From contig RZZN01000020.1 in NCBI GenBank assembly GCA_009929855.1, positions 1-64,000 of the forward strand: 64,000 nucleotides of DNA, read 5' to 3'. This DNA comes from Gammaproteobacteria bacterium. Lineage in GTDB: Bacteria; Pseudomonadota; Gammaproteobacteria; Chromatiales; Chromatiaceae. A program made the position numbers and the translations under genes. Below are positions 36,616 to 44,781 of the stretch, in pieces. The number at the start of each line of letters is the position of its first letter. The first letter of the stretch is position 1. The notes beneath the pieces are model-generated. The model did not search any database. It had not been told where the DNA came from and saw nothing but the letters and a program-made list of their open reading frames with translations.

Positions 36616-37761
36616 ATGTCTATCATGATGCGAAACGCCTCTCTTGCTTGCATGCTCGCCTGTGTCGTGGCGGGGCCAGTGCTGGCCGATCTTGGGCCGA
36701 CCTTCGTCGTTGAGCAGGCACAGGGGGCGTCCACCGTGTCGCTCGGCGGCAGTGTCATCCCCTACAAAGAGGTCACCTTGGCCGCCCAGTTGCCTGGTCG
36801 GGTCAATTTCCTGGCCGGCCGCGAGGGTGACACCTTCCGCGAGAAGGATCTGCTGGTGGCGATCGATGATCAGGAGCTGCTCGCCAATCGGCGTGCCCTG
36901 ATGGCTCAAATGGCAAGCGCTGACGCTCAGCTCAGGAACGCCGGCGTGCAATACTCGCGCGAGATCTATTCGCCTCAGTCACGCTCGACGGTCGGCGGCA
37001 TGGGCCTGCCCAACCTCTTCGATCAGATGTTCACGCGTCCCGCGGAGACCTTCATGGGTGAGCGCGATCGCACCGCCGAGCGCTCCGCCGACCTCTTTGC
37101 CTCGGGGATCCAGATCCAGGAGGCGCAGAACGCCCTGCTGCGTCTGCAGGCCGAGCTCCAGGCGCTCGACTCCCGGATTCGCGACGCACGCAGCATCGCG
37201 CCTTTCGATGGCGTCATCACGCGCAAGATGATCGAGGTTGGAGATACCGTGCAGCCCGGACAGCCGCTGCTGACCTATGCCGATGTGGAATATCTGCAAG
37301 TCGAGGTCGACGTGCCGGCGCGGCTGCGTCCAGGGTTGCGCGACGGCATGATGGTTCAAGCCGAGCTGGATCCGGACAATCGTCGCGTCCCGGTGCGGGT
37401 CGCCCAAATCTTCCCGATGGCCGATCCGCAGCGTCACACGGTCAAGATCAAGTTCGATCTCCCCCAAGGAGTCTCCGAGCCTGGAATGTATGCCAAGGTA
37501 CTGGTGCCCGATCTGGGTGCGCCGGCGCGGGCCAATCCCGTCATCCCGACCACCGCGGTGCGCTACAACGGCAGTCTCCCCGGTGTCTACGTGGTGAACG
37601 AGCGCGGTGAGCCACAACTGCGGTTGATCCGTGTTGGCGAAGAGCTCAGCGGGGGCATGGTGACGGTGCTCAGCGGGTTGCGGGCGGGCGAGCGCGTGCT
37701 GAGCAACCCTGGGCCGCGGGTGACCGCGGGCTGGGCGAGCGGTGGCCCCGCCGATCGCTAG
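36616..37761 (+). CDS. RND efflux periplasmic adaptor (membrane fusion protein)
   Basis: The 381-residue precursor has a signal peptide (about residues 1-25, ending VLA), a split biotinyl-lipoyl domain (GRVNFLAGREGDTFREKDLLVAIDD and IAPFDGVITRKMIEVGDTVQPGQPL segments), a coiled-coil hairpin region and a beta-barrel domain. It connects the inner membrane pump to an outer membrane channel. No TolC-type gene is adjacent, so the channel is supplied from elsewhere. An insert of about 40 residues in the hairpin region (around YSPQSRSTVGGMGLP) is unusual. The pump gene follows 95 bases later. Confidence 0.9.
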   Translation: MSIMMRNASLACMLACVVAGPVLADLGPTFVVEQAQGASTVSLGGSVIPYKEVTLAAQLPGRVNFLAGREGDTFREKDLLVAIDDQELLANRRALMAQMASADAQLRNAGVQYSREIYSPQSRSTVGGMGLPNLFDQMFTRPAETFMGERDRTAERSADLFASGIQIQEAQNALLRLQAELQALDSRIRDARSIAPFDGVITRKMIEVGDTVQPGQPLLTYADVEYLQVEVDVPARLRPGLRDGMMVQAELDPDNRRVPVRVAQIFPMADPQRHTVKIKFDLPQGVSEPGMYAKVLVPDLGAPARANPVIPTTAVRYNGSLPGVYVVNERGEPQLRLIRVGEELSGGMVTVLSGLRAGERVLSNPGPRVTAGWASGGPADR

Positions 37762-37856
37762 TGCGACAGCTGGGCGGAGGGGCATCGCGAGCCGATGACC
37801 ACCCACTCAAGACCTGCTGCACCACTGTCGCGACCAGTCGTTAAACGGGATTCGAC

Positions 37857-40800
37857 ATGAGCCAAGACGTTACCGCTACCCCGAACGAGCGCAAGGATCC
37901 AGCTTACAACGAGGCTGATCTGGGAATCGCCGGCCGCACCGCGCGCTTCTTCATTCGCTCGCCGCTCTCACCGCTCTTCTATGTCGCCATGCTGCTCATG
38001 GGACTGATGGGTCTCGTCCTCACGCCACGGCAGGAGGATCCGCAGATCTCGGTGCCCATGATCGACATCATGGTGCAGTATCCGGGTGCCTCGGCCCAGC
38101 AAGTCACCAACATGGCGATCCAACCGCTCGAGCGCATGATGAGCGAGATCCCTGGTGTCAAGCATGTCTACTCGGCCTCTGAGCGCAGCCAGGGCATGGT
38201 CACCGTCGAGTTCAAGGTCGGTGAGTCCATGGGGCCCTCGCTGGTCAAGGTCAACGACAAGATCTCATCGAACATGGACAAGATCCCGCCGGGCGTCATG
38301 CCGCCCCTGATCAAGTCCAAGGGGATCGACGATGTGCCCATCGTGACCCTGACGCTCTGGTCGCGTGATCTCGACGCAAATGGCATCCCGGACGTGGACG
38401 ACGGGCAACTGCGTCTGTTGGCGCAGGATGTGCTGCAGGCGGTCAAGCAGGTCAAGGATACGGGCAATGCCTTCATCGTCGGCGGGCGGCGCGAGCAGGT
38501 CACGGTGGACGTGCTGCCCGAGCGCCTCTCCGGTTATGAGATCAGTCTCGATCAGGTGGCGCAAGCGCTGACCAGTGCCAACGCCGAGCAGGTCGCGGGT
38601 GGTCTGGAGTCGAGCGGCGCACGCTTCTCGGTCACCACGGGTGCCTTCCTGACCGGGGTCGAGGACATCAATCGGCTGGTGGTCGGAACCTTCAACAACC
38701 TCCCCGTCTACATGTACGACGTTGCACGGGTCAGTCAGGGGCCAGAGGACGCGCGCCAGCTGGTGTCCTATTACACGGGACTGTCCGCTGAGGTTGGAGA
38801 GGTCGCCGATGGTCGACCGGCGGTGACCATCGCGATCGCCAAGAAGGAGCTGACCAATGGCGTGACGGTCGCCAACGCCATCATCGAGCGGATCGAGGAG
38901 CTCAAGGGCAGCCGCATCCCCGACAATGTCGAGGTCAGCATCACGCGCAACTATGGTCAGTCGGCGGATCAGAAGGTCTCGGAGCTGATCGGCAAGCTGA
39001 TCAAGGCCACGCTCTTCGTGGTCATTCTGGTCTTGCTCGCATTCCGTGCGGTGCGCCCGGCCATCGTGGTCATGCTGGTCATCCCGGTCGTGCTCTTCAT
39101 GACGGTCTTCGTCGCCTGGGTCACCGACTACACGATCGACCGGGTCAGTCTCTTCGCGCTCATCTTCTCGATCGGCATCCTCGTCGACGATGCCATCGTG
39201 GTGGTGGAGAACATCTACCGACGCTGGCTGGAGGAGGGTCGGACCGACGAACATACCGCGATCGACGCGGTGCGCGAGGTCGGCAATCCAACCATCCTCG
39301 CCACCTTCACGGTCATCGCCGCGCTCCTGCCGATGGGTTTCGTCAGCGGCATGATGGGCCCCTACATGGCGCCGATCCCGATCCTGGGCTCGGTGGCCAT
39401 GTTCATCTCACTGTTCGCGGCCTTCGTCTTCACGCCCTATTTCGCCATTTCCAAGTGGCTACGGCCTTCGATGAAATATCTCGAGGCCGCCGAGAAGCGC
39501 GAGCACAATGAGGCCGAGCGTCTCGAGAAGCTCTATCGCAAGATCCTCACGCCACTGATCGAGAACCGTGGCAAGCGGGTGCTCTTCAAGCTGACCCTCT
39601 GGGGCACCTTCCTCCTGACCTTGTCGTTCTTCTATTTCAACTGGGTGGCAGTGAAGATGCTGCCGCTGGACAACAAGCCCGAGTTCTCGGTCGTGCTCGA
39701 CATGCCAGAGGGGACGGCCCTGCCGGAGACCGTCAACCTCGCCCACCGCATGGCCGAGAAGCTGCGCGTCATACCCGAGGTCACCGCCATTCAGCTCTAC
39801 GCGGGGACGGCGCGGCCTTTCGATTTCAATGGCATGGTGCGGCACTACTATCTACGCAGTGATCCCTGGCTGGGCGAGCTGCAGGTGCAGTTGACCGACA
39901 AGAACGAGCGCAAGCGCACCAGCCATGAGATCGCCGTGGAGGCGCGCGACCTGCTGACCAAGCTGGTCGAGGGTACGGGTGCCACCTTCGCGGTCGTCGA
40001 GATGCCGCCGGGTCCGCCGGTGCTGCAATCGGTGGTGGCCGAGGTCTATGGACCGAGCCCGGAGCTGCGACGTCAGTTCGCGCGTGATCTCACCGAGATC
40101 CTCGCGCAGGCCGAGAGCGCGCGTGACGTCGACAATCATCTGCGTGGCGCCTACGATTATTGGCGATTCAACGTCGACAACGAGAAGGCAGTGCGGCGCG
40201 GGATCTCGGTCGACACCATCAATCGCAACCTCTCCATGGCCCTCGGCGGGATCCCGATCGGTGATATCAAGCCGCAGTCGGGACGCCAGATCGGACACGA
40301 GCCCGTGCAGATCGTGCTGCAGGTGCCCCTTGCCGAGCGCTCCCAGATCGAGCGTCTCGGGGATCTCCCGATCCAATCCAACATGGGCTTCACGGTGCCT
40401 TTGCGCGAGCTCGGCGAATTCCAGCTCACCCCCGAGGAGGACGTCATCTATCACAAGGATCTGCGTCCCGTGGAATACGTCGTGGCCGATGTCGGAGGAC
40501 GGCTGGCCGCGCCTGTCTATGCCATGCTGCAAGTGGAGAATCTGCTCGAGCGCCAGGGTTACACGGCTCCCGACGGGACCCAGCCGAAGGGTGCGGCGGA
40601 TGGGGAGGATGCGGTCTTCTGGGTCGGCCCGCCGCCCGACAGCAGCCGCCTGGGCTTCACCTGGGCTGGGGAGTGGACCGTCACTTACGAGACCTTCCGC
40701 GACATGGGCGCGGCCTTCGCCGTCGCCTTGGTGCTGATCTACATCCTCGTGGTCTGGGAGTTCGGCAATTTCCGCATCCCACTGGTGATCATGGCACCCA

Positions 40801-41708
40801 TTCCGCTGACACTCCTGGGGATCATCCCGGCGCATGCGATCATGTTCAATCTTGGGCTCGGCGGTGAGTTCACCGCGACCTCGATGATCGGCTGGATCGC
40901 ACTTGCGGGCATCATCGTGCGCAATTCCATCCTGCTCGTCGATTTCGCCATCCACGAGATCCATAAGGGCGTGCCCGTGGCAGAGGCCATGATTCGCTCG
41001 TGCAAGATCCGCACGCGTCCGATCGTCATCACCGCCCTGGCCTTGGTGGCCGGATCGAGCGTGATCATCACCGATCCCATCTTCCAGGGGATGGCGGTGT
41101 CGCTCTTGTCTGGCGTGTTGGTCTCGACCGTGTTGACCCTGATCGTCATCCCACTCGGTTGCGTGTCCGCGGCGGATGACATGTGTCGGGTCGCCGCCGC
41201 CACCGCACCGCCTGGCATCGATCTGCCCTGTCGCACTGATCTGGCCCCAGCCGCGGACAAGCCGCGGCGCACCGAGGGCGGTGGTGTCAGTCGCTTGTTC
41301 GGCAAGCTGGTCGAGGGTTTCGTGCTCTTTCTCTATGCGCTACGGGGAATCGGCGTGCTGCTGCTGGATCTGGTGAAGAGCCGTTCCAAGACGCGTACCC
41401 CCCGTCCGGAGCGCCCGCAAGCGGCCCGGCCCGCTGCCACGGAGGCGTCCGCGGCGGCCACGACGGATGCCTCGGCAGCCGTGACCGCACCCGCCGCCGG
41501 AGCGTCGGCACAGACCACGCGCAGCGCCTCAGCGCCCGCTTCGAGCAGCGCCAAACAGGCCTCCGCGGCGAAAAAGACGGTATCCAAGAAGCCCGCCGCC
41601 AAGCCTGGCGCGACCCAGGATCCGGGTCTGCAGTCGATGCAGAAAAAGGCGCCACGGCGCGGGATCCGTTTGAAAGTCGAGGATGACACTGATCCGGATG
41701 TGCGCTGA
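37857..41708 (+). CDS. RND-family efflux pump with an unusual C-terminal extension
   Basis: The 1283-residue protein is an AcrB/MdtB-type proton-driven pump: N-terminal helix, a large periplasmic porter domain, a helix bundle containing GILVDDAIVVVENIYRRW (TM4 motif with the proton-relay acidic residues), a second porter domain and six more helices. The usual end would be near residue 1100. Instead there is a Cys-containing segment (GCVSAADDMC, then C at DLPCRT), another hydrophobic helix (about 1151-1173) and an Ala/Lys/Ser-rich tail of about 100 residues. Substrates are unknown. The partner adaptor is directly upstream. Confidence 0.93.
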   Translation: MSQDVTATPNERKDPAYNEADLGIAGRTARFFIRSPLSPLFYVAMLLMGLMGLVLTPRQEDPQISVPMIDIMVQYPGASAQQVTNMAIQPLERMMSEIPGVKHVYSASERSQGMVTVEFKVGESMGPSLVKVNDKISSNMDKIPPGVMPPLIKSKGIDDVPIVTLTLWSRDLDANGIPDVDDGQLRLLAQDVLQAVKQVKDTGNAFIVGGRREQVTVDVLPERLSGYEISLDQVAQALTSANAEQVAGGLESSGARFSVTTGAFLTGVEDINRLVVGTFNNLPVYMYDVARVSQGPEDARQLVSYYTGLSAEVGEVADGRPAVTIAIAKKELTNGVTVANAIIERIEELKGSRIPDNVEVSITRNYGQSADQKVSELIGKLIKATLFVVILVLLAFRAVRPAIVVMLVIPVVLFMTVFVAWVTDYTIDRVSLFALIFSIGILVDDAIVVVENIYRRWLEEGRTDEHTAIDAVREVGNPTILATFTVIAALLPMGFVSGMMGPYMAPIPILGSVAMFISLFAAFVFTPYFAISKWLRPSMKYLEAAEKREHNEAERLEKLYRKILTPLIENRGKRVLFKLTLWGTFLLTLSFFYFNWVAVKMLPLDNKPEFSVVLDMPEGTALPETVNLAHRMAEKLRVIPEVTAIQLYAGTARPFDFNGMVRHYYLRSDPWLGELQVQLTDKNERKRTSHEIAVEARDLLTKLVEGTGATFAVVEMPPGPPVLQSVVAEVYGPSPELRRQFARDLTEILAQAESARDVDNHLRGAYDYWRFNVDNEKAVRRGISVDTINRNLSMALGGIPIGDIKPQSGRQIGHEPVQIVLQVPLAERSQIERLGDLPIQSNMGFTVPLRELGEFQLTPEEDVIYHKDLRPVEYVVADVGGRLAAPVYAMLQVENLLERQGYTAPDGTQPKGAADGEDAVFWVGPPPDSSRLGFTWAGEWTVTYETFRDMGAAFAVALVLIYILVVWEFGNFRIPLVIMAPIPLTLLGIIPAHAIMFNLGLGGEFTATSMIGWIALAGIIVRNSILLVDFAIHEIHKGVPVAEAMIRSCKIRTRPIVITALALVAGSSVIITDPIFQGMAVSLLSGVLVSTVLTLIVIPLGCVSAADDMCRVAAATAPPGIDLPCRTDLAPAADKPRRTEGGGVSRLFGKLVEGFVLFLYALRGIGVLLLDLVKSRSKTRTPRPERPQAARPAATEASAAATTDASAAVTAPAAGASAQTTRSASAPASSSAKQASAAKKTVSKKPAAKPGATQDPGLQSMQKKAPRRGIRLKVEDDTDPDVR

Positions 41709-41761
41709 TCGGTCGCGGTGCGACACCTTTGGACGATTGCTCAACGGATGCGAGGGCACCC

Positions 41762-42310
41762 ATGTGGCTGGAATGGTTCGCAGTGATGCGGACTCCGATT
41801 GGATGGACGGCGCATGCCGTTGGGCGCACGCTGATCAGCGTCTGGCTGGTGTCTGGGCTGTCCGCGCAGGCGGGCGCGGCTGACCGCTGGCCCCACGACG
41901 GTGCCACCGATGGGGGTTGGTCGGCGCCTCCAGGGTCCACGAGAGATGATTCCTGGGGGGGTGGTTGGCGGTCGCTCGACGTCGCGCCTGAGCAGTCGCA
42001 CTGGGATGATCACGCTCGCCCGCCGATTCGCGAGGGCGCGGGTGGGCCGGGATCTGAGACACGCTATCGGTTTCGTGGCGATCCGCCGCTCGGCTCGGAT
42101 GCGAGTCAGGTCGGGGCAGGGCAGGACCTGTACCGCTTTCGTCCCTTGACCGAGCAGGAGAGAGGACGACAGGATCAGGGGTCTCACTGGCGTCCGCTCG
42201 CCTCACCGCCGGGTGAGCGCCCGCCGACGGTGCCGCGACATCCGCGTCTGATGGATGCGCTGACACCGCCGCCTAGTGTCTACGAGGGCTTCGAGCCGCC
42301 CCGGCCCTAG
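41762..42310 (+). CDS. Exported Pro/Gly/Arg-rich protein of unknown function
   Basis: From the chosen ATG the product is 182 residues: a signal peptide-like N-terminus (about residues 1-40, ending QAGAA) and then a low-complexity mature part rich in Gly, Pro, Arg, Asp and Trp, with DQGSHWRPLASPP and VYEGFEPPRP near the end. No domain was recognised and it is probably disordered. It lies 54 bases after the pump gene on the same strand. The alternative ATG 33 bases earlier gives a less typical signal peptide. Confidence 0.55.
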   Translation: MWLEWFAVMRTPIGWTAHAVGRTLISVWLVSGLSAQAGAADRWPHDGATDGGWSAPPGSTRDDSWGGGWRSLDVAPEQSHWDDHARPPIREGAGGPGSETRYRFRGDPPLGSDASQVGAGQDLYRFRPLTEQERGRQDQGSHWRPLASPPGERPPTVPRHPRLMDALTPPPSVYEGFEPPRP

Positions 42311-42414
42311 GCGATCGTGAGCGAGGATTCTCGAATGAGTGCGGCGGTATCTCGTGCATCGAATCGGCCGAGACGGTGCGCGGGCCCAATCAAAGGTCGA
42401 TCGAAGAGGATCTG

Positions 42415-43185
42415 ATGATGAGACGTGACTTGACTGCGATTGCGGGTATCGTTCTGGTGACCTCATTGGCGTCATTCGCGCACGCCGAGGTCGCCGGTGT
42501 CCAATTTTCAGCTGAGATGATCAGCCGCGGCCCCGACGGTCAAACCACGACCGGGCGGATGTTCGTGGGGGATGGGCGTGTGCGCATGGAGATGTCTCAA
42601 CAGGGCCGCGAGATCGTGCGCATCAGTGACGAGAAGCGTCGCATGGAGTGGATCCTGTTCCCGGATCAGCAGACCTATCTGGAGCGTGGCGCGCCACCCG
42701 GCGAGGCACCGGTCGCGCGTCCCGCTCCTTCCGCCGAGACCGATCCCTGTGCCGGCATGCCTGGATTCAGCTGTCGGCGAGCCGGAGAGGAACTGGTCGC
42801 GGGCCGTCCGGCGGTCAAGTGGGAGATGCAGATGACCCACGAGGGTCAGACACTGCAGGGCGCGCAATGGATCGACACCGAGCGCGGTCTGCCGCTGAAG
42901 CATCTGATGCCCAATGGCGATACCATGGAGTTGGCGCTGATCGGGACCGAGACGCTCGATGGTCGCACGGTCGAAAAATGGGAGATGACGACCACATCGG
43001 CGAAGCAGCCGCCGAGTCGCAGCTTGCAATGGTTCGATCCTGAGCTGAAGCTCTCGGTGCGCGAGGAGTTTCCTGGCGGCTTCGTGCGCGAGCTCAAGTC
43101 GATCAGTGTCGGCGAGCAGCCGGATCATCTCTTCACGGTACCGGCGGGCTACTCTCGTACCGAGATGCCAGCGCCCGCGCAATAG
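42415..43185 (+). CDS. Exported LolA-fold-like (DUF4412-type) protein
   Basis: The product (256 residues from the first of two adjacent ATGs) has a signal peptide ending AHA and a beta-rich mature part. It resembles the DUF4412/LolA-like periplasmic group that binds lipids or outer-membrane lipoproteins: FSAEMISRGPDGQTTTGRMFVGDGRVRME-type opening strands, DPCAGMPGFSC with a likely disulfide, and repeated strand patterns to the end. GAAGAGGA lies just before the start; the second ATG (42418) has better spacing. Function is inferred from the fold only. Confidence 0.7.
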   Translation: MMRRDLTAIAGIVLVTSLASFAHAEVAGVQFSAEMISRGPDGQTTTGRMFVGDGRVRMEMSQQGREIVRISDEKRRMEWILFPDQQTYLERGAPPGEAPVARPAPSAETDPCAGMPGFSCRRAGEELVAGRPAVKWEMQMTHEGQTLQGAQWIDTERGLPLKHLMPNGDTMELALIGTETLDGRTVEKWEMTTTSAKQPPSRSLQWFDPELKLSVREEFPGGFVRELKSISVGEQPDHLFTVPAGYSRTEMPAPAQ

Positions 43186-43246
43186 CACCAGGTGCCATGA
43201 TGCGCGGCAACCCCGGAGACGGGCCGACCTTATTTTTGGATACTGA

Positions 43247-43879
43247 ATGATCACGATCGTCGGGAGCTTGAAGGGTGGCTCGGGCAAGAGCACGCTCACC
43301 TTCAATCTGGGGGTGTGGCTGACCATGGCCGGTGCGCGGGTCCAGCTCATCGACGCCGATCCGCAAGCGACACTGACCGATGTCGCCGACGTGCGGCGCG
43401 AGGAGGGTTTCACGCCAGTGCTCGAGGTGCTGGACAAGCGCGCGCTGACTCCGGAGCGGCTCAAGGCGGCGGATGAGACGCTGATCGATATCGGTACCTC
43501 GGACATGGAGAGCCTGCGAGTGGCATTGAGCCGGTGCGACCGCGTGGTCGTGCCTGTTCCACCCTCGCAGGCCGATATCTGGTCGACCCAGCGCTTCATC
43601 CAACTGATCGGATCGGTCACACGCGCGACCCCACCCGATGTGATCGGCTTCATCAACCGCGGCGATACCCATCAGGGTGTGCGCGAGACCAACGAGGCGG
43701 CTGCCGCCTTGGTCTCATTGCCGGGGATTCGTTTCATCAAGCCACGCCTGTCGCAGCGGACCGTCTTCAGACGCTCATTCAGCGAGGGATTGGCGGTCTT
43801 CGAGCTTGAATCACGCGGCAAGGCGGCCCGTGAGTTCCTCGGCCTCGCGGCGACGCTCTATCCGAATCTCGTGAGTTGA
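43247..43879 (+). CDS. Orphan ParA-family ATPase
   Basis: The 210-residue protein has the deviant Walker A motif KGGSGKST (about residues 9-16), LIDADPQ for the switch I region, and IDIGTSDME for Walker B. No ParB gene or parS-like site is adjacent, so it is an orphan ParA of the MinD/ParA superfamily, which positions cellular cargo by moving on nucleoid or membrane. No C-terminal membrane-targeting helix is evident, favouring DNA binding. Cargo is unknown. A Met-rich coiled-coil membrane protein gene follows 264 bases later. Confidence 0.9.
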   Translation: MITIVGSLKGGSGKSTLTFNLGVWLTMAGARVQLIDADPQATLTDVADVRREEGFTPVLEVLDKRALTPERLKAADETLIDIGTSDMESLRVALSRCDRVVVPVPPSQADIWSTQRFIQLIGSVTRATPPDVIGFINRGDTHQGVRETNEAAAALVSLPGIRFIKPRLSQRTVFRRSFSEGLAVFELESRGKAAREFLGLAATLYPNLVS

Positions 43880-44143
43880 CTGGCGTGGGCCAATGACGGA
43901 CGCGGTATCGACAGGCGTCGGGTGGCGCATCAGGCGTTCCCCGTGCCGGGCGCCCCATGACGGATTGGCCATGGACGGCCTTTCTGTTAAGCTCGAAGCC
44001 GTGAACGGTCAAGCGATGAGCGAGACCCGTCGCGGCTCGATTGGCAAGGCTCGGGGCTAAGGAAGGATCTACTGGTCGCGCGCCGATGTCGCCTTGACCA
44101 TCCACTTCACTGATCAGATCACCGAGACGGCCCGCCCAAGACC

Positions 44144-44689
44144 ATGGTGAACCACGACGATCCAAGGGGAAAATCGCAAGCCGCGGGGACGACCCCGCGA
44201 GAGCAGCGCGAGATCGACGCACTCGCCTCCGAGGTCAAGGAGACCCAGCTTCACGCATTCGCCATCGAGCGACTTTCGCAAGCCTTCGAGACCAGCGCCA
44301 AGCGCTGGGAGCTCATCGTCTATCCCTCGATGTTCGCCTTCGTCATCCTGGCGGCCTATGGGTTCTACCTCATCTTCAGTCTCGCTCGGGATGTCCACTA
44401 CATGGCCATCAGTATCGACACCAACATGACGGTCATGGCAAGCAATATCCAGTCGATGTCCGAGAGCGTCGGACAGATGAGTGGTAACGTGCGCACGATG
44501 GCCATCAGCGTCGATTCAATGGCGCGTGACGTCAATACACTGGAGCCGATGTTGACGAGTATCCAGACGATGGATCGCGCCATGCAACACATGACCGGCT
44601 CGATGTCGGTGATGCGCGATGACATGGGCGTGATGAATCAGAGCATCAGCCGACCCATGCAGTTCATGAACTGGTTCATGCCCTGGTAG
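44144..44689 (+). CDS. Membrane-anchored coiled-coil protein, Met-rich
   Basis: The 181-residue protein has a polar N-terminal region with a helical segment (residues 20-55), one membrane helix (about residues 60-82), and a long heptad-type coiled coil (85-165) in which Met and Ser fill many core positions (for example MASNIQSMSESVGQMSGNV). It ends with MQFMNWFMPW. The layout recalls a chemoreceptor stalk without its signalling tip. No family was recognised. It follows the ParA gene and precedes a convergent FimX-like gene. Confidence 0.7.
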   Translation: MVNHDDPRGKSQAAGTTPREQREIDALASEVKETQLHAFAIERLSQAFETSAKRWELIVYPSMFAFVILAAYGFYLIFSLARDVHYMAISIDTNMTVMASNIQSMSESVGQMSGNVRTMAISVDSMARDVNTLEPMLTSIQTMDRAMQHMTGSMSVMRDDMGVMNQSISRPMQFMNWFMPW

Positions 44690-44781
44690 CTCACGCGCCG
44701 GGCGACACTGACCGAGTCCACGCAGGAGGCGGGAGAGTGGATGCCGGGAGCACCCAGCACCCTGCTCAAGGCTGGATCAAC

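Noticed and set aside
38265-39254. 329-residue minus-strand frame inside the RND pump
   Set aside because: It is Asp/His/Arg-rich, typical of the antisense of a membrane protein in GC-rich DNA.
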